Below are positions 1 through 5,115 of a stretch of DNA of 7,314 nucleotides, one piece after another. Below the pieces are notes generated by a model, which worked only from the letters and a program-made list of their open reading frames with translations, made no database searches and had not been told where the DNA came from. The stretch comes from CAG-390 sp045541375 (GTDB lineage: Bacteria > Bacillota > Clostridia > Oscillospirales > CAG-272). How positions within the stretch are numbered: the first letter of the stretch is position 1; the number at the start of each line of letters is the position of its first letter. The translations under genes and the position numbers were made by a program. Location of the stretch: contig JAZQJB010000113.1 in assembly GCA_045541375.1 (NCBI GenBank), forward strand, positions 1 to 7,314, written 5' to 3'.

Positions 1-31
1 CTACTGCTGGACTGGCGAAGAATAATTCCCC

Positions 32-49
32 GTTTGCCCTCAGGCAAAC
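32..49 (+). other. Small hairpin in the purM leader
   Basis: A 7-bp perfect stem (32-38 with 43-49) closes a CTCA loop. No T-run follows it, so it is not a typical intrinsic terminator. It lies between a possible upstream stop codon (23-25) and the purM ribosome binding site, which fits an intergenic hairpin within an operon. Any function is unknown. Confidence 0.35.
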
Positions 50-64
50 CTACTAGAAATTACT

Positions 65-71
65 AAAGGAG
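65..71 (+). promoter_or_regulatory. Ribosome binding site of purM
   Basis: AAAGGAG ends 9 nt before the ATG at 81. It supports that codon as the purM start. Confidence 0.75.
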
Positions 72-80
72 CAACTTATC

Positions 81-1145
81 ATGGATCATAAGAACTCTTT
101 CTCTGCCAGCTATGCTGCCGCCGGTGTGGATATTACAGCCGGCTATAAGGCAGTAGAGCTGATGAAGAAGCATGTTGCCCGCACCAAGAACGCCGGCTGC
201 CTGGACGATGTAGGCGGCTTTGGCGGCTGCTTTGGCCTGAATCTGGCGGGTATTTCCGAGCCCGTTCTGGTTTCCGGCACCGACGGCTGCGGCACCAAGG
301 TCAAGCTCGCTATCTTGATGGACAAGCACGACACCATCGGCATCGACGCCGTTGCTATGTGCGTAAACGACATCATCTGCTGCGGCGCAAAGCCTCTCTT
401 CTTCCTTGATTACATCGCTTGCGGCAAAAATATCCCCGAAAAGATCGCCTCGATCGTTGGCGGAGTTGCCGAGGGTTGCGTTCAGTCGGGCGCGGCTCTC
501 ATCGGCGGCGAGACCGCAGAGCACCCCGGCATGATGCCCGTCGAGGATTATGACCTCGCAGGCTTCGCAGTCGGTATCGTTGACAAAAAGAAGATCCTCG
601 ACAACACCAAGATGAAGGCGGGCGACGTCGTTATCGCTCTTCCCTCCACCGGTATCCACTCCAACGGTTTTTCGCTCTGCCGTAAGGTCTTCGACATCGA
701 CAACAACAACCCCGAGCTCTACGTCCCCCGCGAGGAGCTTGGCGGCAAGACCATCGCAGAAGCCCTCATCGTTCCCACCCGCATCTACGTCAAGTCCATC
801 CTTGCACTCCTTGAGAAGGTTGATGTCAAGGGCATCTCCCACATCACGGGCGGCGGCTTCTACGAAAATATCCCGAGATCGATCCCCGCAGGACTCGGCG
901 CAAAGATCGACAAGAGCGCCGTCCGCATCCTTCCCATCTTCGATATGATCGCAAAATGGGGCAATATCCCCGAGCGCGACATGTTCAACACCTACAACAT
1001 GGGCGTCGGCATGAGCGTTGTAGTCCCCGCCGATCAGGTTGAAACCGCCCTCGAGATCCTCAAGTCCCACGGCGAGGATGCCTACGTCATCGGCGAGATC
1101 GTGTGCGCAGACGAGCTTTGCGGAGAACAAATTGTAATAGAATAA
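81..1145 (+). CDS. purM: Phosphoribosylformylglycinamidine cyclo-ligase (AIR synthetase)
   Basis: PurM closes the imidazole ring, converting FGAM to AIR with ATP, in the cytoplasm. The 354-residue product has the normal family length and its hallmark stretches in order: SGTDGCGTK (65-73), VND (95-97), GGETAEHPGMMP (142-153) in the nucleotide-binding half, GIHSNGFSL (191-199), HITGGGFYENIPR (254-266) and the C-terminal NTYNMGVGM (303-311). The start at 81 has a good SD and gives the usual N-terminus, with a YAAAGVDI stretch near residue 11. Codons favour G or C at the third position (lysine mostly AAG, isoleucine ATC), as in the other purine genes here. purN follows 216 nt later, separated by a palindromic repeat element. 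The long open frame antisense to this gene is a composition artefact. Identification is secure. Confidence 0.98.
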   Translation: MDHKNSFSASYAAAGVDITAGYKAVELMKKHVARTKNAGCLDDVGGFGGCFGLNLAGISEPVLVSGTDGCGTKVKLAILMDKHDTIGIDAVAMCVNDIICCGAKPLFFLDYIACGKNIPEKIASIVGGVAEGCVQSGAALIGGETAEHPGMMPVEDYDLAGFAVGIVDKKKILDNTKMKAGDVVIALPSTGIHSNGFSLCRKVFDIDNNNPELYVPREELGGKTIAEALIVPTRIYVKSILALLEKVDVKGISHITGGGFYENIPRSIPAGLGAKIDKSAVRILPIFDMIAKWGNIPERDMFNTYNMGVGMSVVVPADQVETALEILKSHGEDAYVIGEIVCADELCGEQIVIE

Positions 1146-1158
1146 CTGTGTCTGCGCA

Positions 1159-1302
1159 AGTGTAAAGTGAAAAGTGGAAAGTGAAAAGTTGTGGTAACTT
1201 TTCTCGCTTTGCTCGAAAAGTATTTTAATAAAAATGAAAATTTCCGAGCGAAGCGAAGGAAATTCTCCTTAACTTTCCACTTTACACTTTCCACTTTTCA
1301 CT
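1159..1302. repeat. Heptamer-armed palindromic element, copy 1 (complete, two inner hairpins)
   Basis: The outer arms (1159-1190 and 1271-1302, 32 nt each) are inverted copies. Each is four and a half tandem heptamers of the form AGTGNAA. The arms differ at only four positions, and every difference falls on the fifth base of a heptamer. Between the arms lie two hairpins: stem 1197-1203 with 1215-1221 (loop 1204-1214) and stem 1239-1245 with 1258-1264 (loop 1246-1257). Their loops carry the same motif, GAGCRAAGCGA-like, on opposite strands, so the whole unit looks like an inverted dimer. It fills most of the purM-purN gap and would be transcribed with the operon as a long structured RNA. Related copies lie at 3829-3898 and 5115-5259. 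No protein is encoded. Confidence 0.85.
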
Positions 1303-1308
1303 ACAGCG

Positions 1309-1330
1309 TATCTCGATCGAGAATGAGATA
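1309..1330 (+). other. Small palindrome ahead of the purN ribosome binding site
   Basis: TCTCGATCGAGA (1311-1322) is a perfect 12-nt palindrome. An alternative stem pairs TATCTC (1309-1314) with GAGATA (1325-1330). It sits between the heptamer-armed element and the weak purN SD (GGAG, 1350-1353). It could be an operator or chance; nothing else in the sequence decides. Confidence 0.3.
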
Positions 1331-1361
1331 ACAACACAAAAATTAAATTGGAGTACAAACA

Positions 1362-1994
1362 ATGAGCAGAACAACCAAAATCGCCGTCCTCGTCTCCGGC
1401 GGCGGAACGAATCTTCAGGCTCTGATCGACGCCGAGAAGCGCGGGGAGCTTGGAGCGGGCAAGATCAGCCTCGTTCTCGCATCCAAACCCGGCGTTTACG
1501 CGCTTGAGCGTGCGGCACAGAACGGGATCGACTCCGTCGTTCTTCCCCGAAAGGATTACGCCGACATCGCCGCATATTCGAAGGCTCTTGCCGAAACGCT
1601 GACCGCGGCAGGCATCGACCTCGTCGTGCTCGCGGGCTTCCTGACCATCTTTGACGAGCAGGTCTACGCGGCGTTCCCGAACCGCATCCTCAACGTCCAC
1701 CCCGCGCTGATCCCCTCCTTCTGCGGCAAGGGATTTTACGGCCTCCACGTTCACGAAGCCGCGCTCGAAAAGGGCGTCAAGGTTTCGGGCGCGACGGTTC
1801 ACATCGTCATCCCCGAATGCGACGCGGGCCCCATCGTGCTCCAAAAGGCAGTCGAGGTAAAGCAGGATGACACTCCCGAGACCCTCCAGCTCCGCATCAT
1901 GCAGGAAGCCGAGTGGAAGATCCTCCCCGAAGCCGTCCGCCTTTTCTGCGACGGAAAGATCGAGGTTAAGGGTAATAAGGTGTTAATAAAATAA
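1362..1994 (+). CDS. purN: Phosphoribosylglycinamide formyltransferase (folate-dependent GAR transformylase)
   Basis: PurN transfers the formyl group of 10-formyltetrahydrofolate to GAR, giving FGAR. The 210-residue product has the family's N-terminal VLVSGGGTNLQAL (9-21) for phosphate binding, LAGFLTIF (90-97), and the catalytic block NVHPALIPSF (111-120). Asn111 and His113 match the family's catalytic Asn and His. The folate-loop region HIVIPECDAGPI (147-158) places Asp154 at the position of the catalytic Asp, seven residues after His147 as in the E. coli enzyme. The ATG at 1362 has a modest GGAG SD 8 nt upstream and gives the standard start. It follows purM after a 216-nt gap and shares its GC-rich third-position codon use. 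The 3' end is followed by about 70 nt of mostly AT-rich sequence and then the GIY-YIG element. Confidence 0.97.
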   Translation: MSRTTKIAVLVSGGGTNLQALIDAEKRGELGAGKISLVLASKPGVYALERAAQNGIDSVVLPRKDYADIAAYSKALAETLTAAGIDLVVLAGFLTIFDEQVYAAFPNRILNVHPALIPSFCGKGFYGLHVHEAALEKGVKVSGATVHIVIPECDAGPIVLQKAVEVKQDDTPETLQLRIMQEAEWKILPEAVRLFCDGKIEVKGNKVLIK

Positions 1995-2075
1995 CAATTC
2001 TGTAACGCCTAGTGATAAATATAATATGATGCTTATTTTATAGCAGAAAGCTTTGTTCGCACTCGCAAAACGGGG

Positions 2076-2096
2076 TGCAGGGGCGGAGCCCCTGCA
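2076..2096. repeat. Left terminal hairpin of the GIY-YIG element
   Basis: TGCAGGGGC (2076-2084) pairs perfectly with GCCCCTGCA (2088-2096) around a 3-nt GGA loop. It mirrors the hairpin at 2688-2710, where the stem is one G-C pair longer, so the pairing is preserved although the sequences differ. No T-run follows. Confidence 0.7.
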
Positions 2097-2106
2097 AACG
2101 TAACGA

Positions 2107-2215
2107 TGTCATCCTGAGGGCGCGTCCGCAGACCGCTTGGCGCCCGAAGGATCTCGTGCCGACCGAGTTGTTCCTCGGGCGGCGCGGTGCCATAACGAAG
2201 AAGTCTGCTGTGAAC
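2107..2215 (+). repeat. REP-like family A unit 1 (long form)
   Basis: The unit opens with TGTCATCCTGAG (2107-2118) and closes with TCTGCTGTGAAC (2204-2215). Both 12-mers recur in unit 4 (3699-3774). Between them a hairpin pairs 2118-2123 with 2140-2145 and, inside it, 2124-2126 with 2131-2133; CGAAGGATCT follows. It is the left arm of the inverted repeat around the GIY-YIG gene. Confidence 0.8.
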
Positions 2216-2250
2216 CAAAAAACAAAATTATACCACCAAATGTAATCACT

Positions 2251-2589
2251 ATGGACACAAAAACATATTACGTTTACATTGAAGCAAACAAAAGAAACCG
2301 CGTTTTTTACGTGGGCATTACAAACAACATAATTCGCCGCGATAAGGAACACGAAAACAAAGTACACGAATTCGGATACACCGCAAGGTATAACGTCAAC
2401 AAATTGGTGTACTATGAAAGATACCACGACGTAAATAAAGCAATAGCAAGAGAAAAATCCCTCAAAGGGATAAACAGGCAAAAGAAACGCGATCTCATTC
2501 GTGCGGTCAATCCGAAGTATGATGATCTGAGTGAAGCTTGGGCGCGAGAATTTCGCACACCGGCGGGTGCAGAACAGACCACTTCGTAA
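2251..2589 (+). CDS. Small GIY-YIG domain endonuclease (single-domain protein)
   Basis: This is a 112-residue single-domain GIY-YIG protein of the small UvrC-N-like kind, predicted to cut or nick DNA with a metal ion. The GIY strand appears as YYVYI (6-10) and the YIG strand as FYVGIT (19-24). The conserved arginine lies in NNIIRRDKEHENK (25-37), and the metal-binding Glu68 in AIAREKSLKG (64-73). NPKYDDLSEAW (87-97) is the usual family end. The last 15 or so residues run toward the right inverted repeat, and the stop (2587-2589) ends at the first base of the 50-nt identical block. ATG 2251 is preferred: upstream in-frame sequence is the left repeat and lacks another ATG. No clear SD is visible. 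Eight of 11 lysine codons are AAA, unlike the AAG-rich purine genes, which suggests separate origin. Its natural target is unknown. Confidence 0.85.
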   Translation: MDTKTYYVYIEANKRNRVFYVGITNNIIRRDKEHENKVHEFGYTARYNVNKLVYYERYHDVNKAIAREKSLKGINRQKKRDLIRAVNPKYDDLSEAWAREFRTPAGAEQTTS

Positions 2590-2675
2590 TGGCACCGCGC
2601 CGCCCGAGGAACAACTCGGTCGGCACGAGATCCTTCGGCAGCCAAGCGGCCTGCGGGCGCTGCCTCAGGATGACA
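2568..2675 (-). repeat. REP-like family A unit 2 (long form)
   Basis: This is the inverted copy of unit 1. CTCAGGATGACA (2664-2675) is the complement of the opening 12-mer, and the closing end at 2570-2578 has diverged (TCTGTTCTG on the - strand). The hairpin (2637-2642 with 2659-2664, inner 2649-2651 with 2656-2658) differs from unit 1 by paired, pairing-preserving changes. It overlaps the last codons of the GIY-YIG gene. Confidence 0.8.
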
Positions 2676-2687
2676 TCGTTCTTCTTT

Positions 2688-2710
2688 TGCAGGGGGCTGC
2701 GCCCCCTGCA
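2688..2710. repeat. Right terminal hairpin of the GIY-YIG element
   Basis: TGCAGGGGGC (2688-2697) pairs perfectly with GCCCCCTGCA (2701-2710) around a TGC loop. It is the inverted counterpart of 2076-2096. It ends about 40 nt before the SD of the next purine gene and lacks a following T-run, so it is not an obvious terminator. Confidence 0.7.
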
Positions 2711-2750
2711 CCCCTGCTTGTTTTGTTATCCACCCCCCGTATTAAATTTT

Positions 2751-2756
2751 AAGGAG
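2751..2756 (+). promoter_or_regulatory. Ribosome binding site deciding the purO-like start
   Basis: AAGGAG ends 6 nt before the ATG at 2763. It settles the start: the open frame continues upstream into the inverted repeat, but that extension is repeat DNA and has no comparable SD. Confidence 0.85.
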
Positions 2757-2762
2757 ATAAAA

Positions 2763-3479
2763 ATGAAGATCTCATCTATCGCAGAAGAACTCAACTCCCT
2801 CGCTTACCACGGCAGGGGCATCATCATCGGCAAGTCTGCCGACGGTAAAAAGGCGGTCACCGCTTACTTCATCATGGGTCGCAGCGTCAACAGCCGCAAC
2901 CGCGTCTTCGTCGCAGAGGGCGACGCTATGCGCACCAAGGCTTTCGACGAATCCAAGATGGTTGACCCGCATCTCATCATCTATTATCCCGTCCGCGTGC
3001 TCGGCAACAAGACCATCGTCACCAACGGCGACCAGACCGACACGATCTACAACCTTATGGACAAGCAGATGACCTTCGAGCAGGCTCTTCGCACCCGTGA
3101 ATTCGAGGACGACAAGCCCAACTTCACCCCCCGCATTTCCGGAATCATCCATTGTGAGGGCGGCGCGATGAACTACGCGATGTCCATCCTCAAGAGCGCA
3201 GAGGGCGATGACTCCTCCTGCGAGAGATTTACTTATGCATACTCGAACCCGATCGCAGGCCGCGCAAAGTTCATCCACACCTACAACTGCGACGGCGATC
3301 CCCTTCCCTCCTTCGAAGGCGAGCCCAAGACCCTCGAGCTCCCCGACCTCACGATCGACGAGCTGACCGACCTGATCTGGACAAACCTCAACGAGGACAA
3401 CAAAGTTTCCCTCTTCGTCCGCTACATCGACATCACTTCGGGCGAAGCGGAAACGAGAATTGTGAATAAAAACAATTAA
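2763..3479 (+). CDS. purO: IMP cyclohydrolase, PurO-like family
   Basis: The likely reaction is closure of FAICAR to IMP, the last step of purine synthesis. The 238-residue product resembles the archaeal PurO family rather than the IMP cyclohydrolase half of PurH. Visible family stretches are YHGRGIIIG (15-23), GRSVNSRNRVF (39-49, compare the SRSFPNR motif of archaeal PurO), YYPVRVLGNKTIVTNGDQTD (74-93) and FTPRISG (121-127). It is somewhat longer than archaeal PurO (about 200 residues), with an extra acidic C-terminal part. The next gene encodes an AICAR formyltransferase without a cyclohydrolase domain, so this gene supplies the missing activity. It directly follows the GIY-YIG element, yet its codons match purM and purN, so it is native to the operon. 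Assignment rests on recalled motifs and context. Confidence 0.9.
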   Translation: MKISSIAEELNSLAYHGRGIIIGKSADGKKAVTAYFIMGRSVNSRNRVFVAEGDAMRTKAFDESKMVDPHLIIYYPVRVLGNKTIVTNGDQTDTIYNLMDKQMTFEQALRTREFEDDKPNFTPRISGIIHCEGGAMNYAMSILKSAEGDDSSCERFTYAYSNPIAGRAKFIHTYNCDGDPLPSFEGEPKTLELPDLTIDELTDLIWTNLNEDNKVSLFVRYIDITSGEAETRIVNKNN

Positions 3480-3502
3480 TTTTATTCATATCACTTGATT
3501 TA

Positions 3503-3774
3503 ATTCACAGCAAACACCATCATTGACCCGGCTACGCCGAGGTCCTTCGACTCCGCTGACGCTCCGCTCAGGATGACAGCGAAATATAATTATTATTGAT
3601 AATTTAATATGCGGCTCGTAAATTCGTTTTAAGCTATAAGTGTGTAAAGTTTTATTACGAGATACTATTTATATTTTCTATTCAAAATAATATTACGCTG
3701 TCATCCTGAGCGGAGCGTCAGCGGAGTCGAAGGACCTCGGCGTAGCCGGGTCAACTAAACAATCTGCTGTGAAC
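3503..3774. repeat. Inverted doublet of short-form family A units (units 3 and 4)
   Basis: A perfect 59-nt inverted repeat (3523-3581 against 3696-3754) is extended by matching 9-mers TTCACAGCA (3504-3512) and TGCTGTGAA (3765-3773), each separated from the 59-mer by 10 diverged bases. Each half is a 76-nt unit: unit 3 on the - strand (3503-3578) and unit 4 on the + strand (3699-3774). Here the TGTCATCCTGAG ends face inward, the opposite of the doublet around the GIY-YIG gene. The 114-nt AT-rich spacer (3582-3695) encodes nothing visible but contains a 7-bp inverted pair (3615-3621 with 3655-3661). Each unit also holds a hairpin near its outer side, such as 3733-3752. Perfect arm identity suggests a young or homogenised copy. 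Confidence 0.85.
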
Positions 3775-3828
3775 AACATCAATATAAACTAAGAACACGT
3801 TTATCGCCCCCTCGCACAAACAAATATA

Positions 3829-3898
3829 ATAAAATGAAAATTTCCGCCAAGGCGGAAATTCACCATAACTTTACACTTTTCACTTTTCACTTTACACT
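3829..3898. repeat. Heptamer-armed element, copy 2 (half copy: one hairpin, one arm)
   Basis: AAAATGAAAATTTCCG (3831-3846) is identical to 1231-1246 in copy 1. The hairpin pairs 3839-3848 with 3851-3860 (10 bp, loop AA). Its outer AATTTCC/GGAAATT pairs match copy 1, but its loop lacks the GAGC..AAGCGA motif. The single arm (3867-3898, 32 nt) is four and a half AGTGNAA heptamers on the - strand, with N being T, A, A, T. No matching left arm is present. Confidence 0.8.
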
Positions 3899-3919
3899 TA
3901 TTTTGAGGTATATATTATA

Positions 3920-5104
3920 ATGAAGACTTTCGAACTAAAATACGGTTGCAACCCCAACCAGAAGCCGGCTTCGATCTATATGCACGACGGCTCCGATCTT
4001 CCCATCGAGATCCTTTGCGGCCGCCCCGGCTACATCAATTTCCTTGACGCTTTCAACTCCTGGCAGCTTGTCAAGGAGCTCAAGGAAGCTCTCGGACTTC
4101 CCGCAGTAACCTCCTTCAAGCACGTTTCTCCCACCAGCGCGGCTGTCGGCACCCCTCTTTCGGACAAGCTCAAAAAAGCTTGCTTCGTTGACGACATCGA
4201 GGGTCTTGACGACTCGCCCCTTGCTTGCGCTTACGCAAGAGCGCGCGGCGCGGACAGACTTTGCTCCTTCGGCGACTGGGTCGCTCTCTCCGACGTCTGC
4301 GACGTGACCACCGCAAAGATGATCGCGCGCGAGGTTTCGGACGGCATCATCGCTCCCGGCTACGAGCCCGAGGCACTTGAAATTCTCAAGGGCAAGCGCG
4401 GCGGCAACTACAACATCGTCAAGATCGATCCCCATTACGTTCCCGATCCCCAGGAAAAGAAGCAGGTCTTCGGCATCACCTTCGAGCAGGGACGCAACAA
4501 CTTCAAGATCGACCGCGAGCTCCTCTCGAACATCGTCACCGAGAACAAGGCTCTCTCCGAGGAAGGCGCGCGCGACCTCATCATTTCGCTCATAACACTC
4601 AAATATACACAGTCGAACTCTGTCTGCTACGCAGTTGACGGACAGGCAATCGGCGTTGGCGCGGGTCAGCAGTCGAGAATCCACTGCACCAGACTCGCGG
4701 GCACCAAGGCTGACACCTGGTTCCTGCGCCAGCACGACAAGGTACTGAACCTTCCCTTCCGCGACGATCTCAAGCGCGCCGACCGCGACAACGTCATCGA
4801 CGGCTACATCAACAAGAACGAGGAAGACGTTTGCGCCGACGGCATCTGGCAGAAATACTTCACCGAACAGCCCGCTCCCCTCACCGCAGAGGAAGCGCGC
4901 GAGTATCTTGACTCCATTTCAGGCGTAGCCCTCGGCTCCGACGCATTCTTCCCCTTCTCCGACAGCATCGAGCGCGCAAAGAAGAGCGGCGTTTCCTACG
5001 TCGCCGAGCCCGGCGGCTCGATCCGCGACGACGCCGTAATCGAAGCCTGCGATAAGTATGGCATGATAATGGCGTTCACCGGAATGAGATTGTTCCACCA
5101 TTAA
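3920..5104 (+). CDS. purH: Stand-alone AICAR formyltransferase (PurH C-terminal domain only)
   Basis: The enzyme formylates AICAR to FAICAR using 10-formyltetrahydrofolate. The 394-residue product is the transformylase part of bifunctional PurH; the N-terminal IMP cyclohydrolase domain is absent. Visible family stretches are LKYGCNPNQ (6-14), SFKHVSPTSAA (65-75) with the catalytic Lys67-His68 pair, RGADRLCSFGDW (109-120), LKYTQSNSVCYA (227-238), GVGAGQQSRI (245-254), SDAFFPFSDSI (340-350), EPGGSIRDD (363-371) and the typical end TGMRLFHH (387-394). The protein begins directly with the domain's first motif, so it is naturally short and not truncated. A weak GAGG SD ends 11 nt before ATG 3920. 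The cyclohydrolase step is assigned to the PurO-like gene upstream. The symbol purH is used for the domain only. Confidence 0.95.
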   Translation: MKTFELKYGCNPNQKPASIYMHDGSDLPIEILCGRPGYINFLDAFNSWQLVKELKEALGLPAVTSFKHVSPTSAAVGTPLSDKLKKACFVDDIEGLDDSPLACAYARARGADRLCSFGDWVALSDVCDVTTAKMIAREVSDGIIAPGYEPEALEILKGKRGGNYNIVKIDPHYVPDPQEKKQVFGITFEQGRNNFKIDRELLSNIVTENKALSEEGARDLIISLITLKYTQSNSVCYAVDGQAIGVGAGQQSRIHCTRLAGTKADTWFLRQHDKVLNLPFRDDLKRADRDNVIDGYINKNEEDVCADGIWQKYFTEQPAPLTAEEAREYLDSISGVALGSDAFFPFSDSIERAKKSGVSYVAEPGGSIRDDAVIEACDKYGMIMAFTGMRLFHH

Positions 5105-5115
5105 TGGTGGAACAA
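5090..5115 (+). other. Perfect 26-bp palindrome around the AICAR formyltransferase stop codon
   Basis: Bases 5090-5100 pair perfectly with 5105-5115 (11 bp), leaving TTAA (5101-5104) as the loop. The stop codon TAA (5102-5104) lies inside that loop. The upstream half is the codons for the conserved Leu-Phe-His-His end, so the downstream half is an exact complement of coding sequence. The heptamer element begins at its last base. No T-run follows, so a classical terminator is unlikely. Confidence 0.8.

Larger units (their letters stand above)
2066..2725. mobile_element. Composite element: GIY-YIG nuclease gene between long inverted repeats
   Basis: About 145 nt left of the GIY-YIG gene (2071-2216) and about 150 nt right of it (2567-2715) are inverted copies of one another. 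A 50-nt block is identical (2144-2193 against 2589-2638). A short CAAAAC/GTTTTG match may extend the ends to 2066 and 2725. Each outer end is capped by a GC-rich hairpin (2076-2096; 2688-2710). Inside these lies one family A unit per side, with TGTCATCCTGAG outermost and the TCTGCTGTGAAC end facing the gene. The coding part is AT-richer than the purine genes. No clear target-site duplication was found, so mobility is inferred from structure and from the foreign gene splitting a purine operon. The repeats could fold into a long RNA stem. Confidence 0.7.
3480..3919. other. 440-nt gene-free stretch between the purO-like and AICAR formyltransferase genes
   Basis: No convincing gene is present on either strand. 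The stretch holds an inverted pair of family A repeat units (3503-3774), a half copy of the heptamer-armed element (3829-3898), and AT-rich linkers. The linker at 3775-3828 contains TATAAT (3825-3830) without a credible -35 partner, so no promoter is called. The weak SD of the next gene (GAGG, 3905-3908) lies at the end. Confidence 0.75.

Noticed and set aside
2..25. Possible 3' end of an upstream gene (frame 2, YCWTGEE then TAA at 23-25)
   Set aside because: Seven residues are too few to identify a family. A purine gene such as purF would fit the position, but the sequence cannot show it.
1..80. Purine-sensing riboswitch ahead of purM
   Set aside because: Only a 7-bp hairpin is visible and the sequence is too short to hold a known aptamer. 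No junction-type fold was seen.
63..1130. Long open frame antisense to purM, and similar antisense frames over the PurO-like gene, the AICAR formyltransferase gene and purD
   Set aside because: They mirror the GC-rich third-position codon bias of real genes, lack SD sites and recognisable domains, and overlap secure genes completely.
1159..1302. CRISPR-like tandem repeats
   Set aside because: The 7-nt repeats are contiguous with no spacers and are arranged as inverted arms.
2020..2025. TATAAT after purN as a promoter
   Set aside because: No convincing -35 hexamer lies at the right distance, and AT-rich linkers produce this hexamer easily. The same holds for TATAAT at 3825-3830.
2137..2250. 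N-terminal extension of the GIY-YIG frame from a TTG codon
   Set aside because: It is translated inverted-repeat sequence without an SD. The domain begins right after the ATG at 2251.
2688..2710. Hairpin as an intrinsic terminator before the PurO-like gene
   Set aside because: No T-run follows on either strand, and it is explained as the end hairpin of the inverted repeat.
2538..2762. N-terminal extension of the PurO-like frame
   Set aside because: It is repeat DNA. ATG 2763 has a strong SD, and the family's first motif follows at residue 15.
3639..3651. AGTGTGTAAAGTT as the missing left arm of heptamer copy 2
   Set aside because: It is only 13 nt with a 2-nt insertion, and it lies inside the spacer of another inverted doublet, so it is probably chance.
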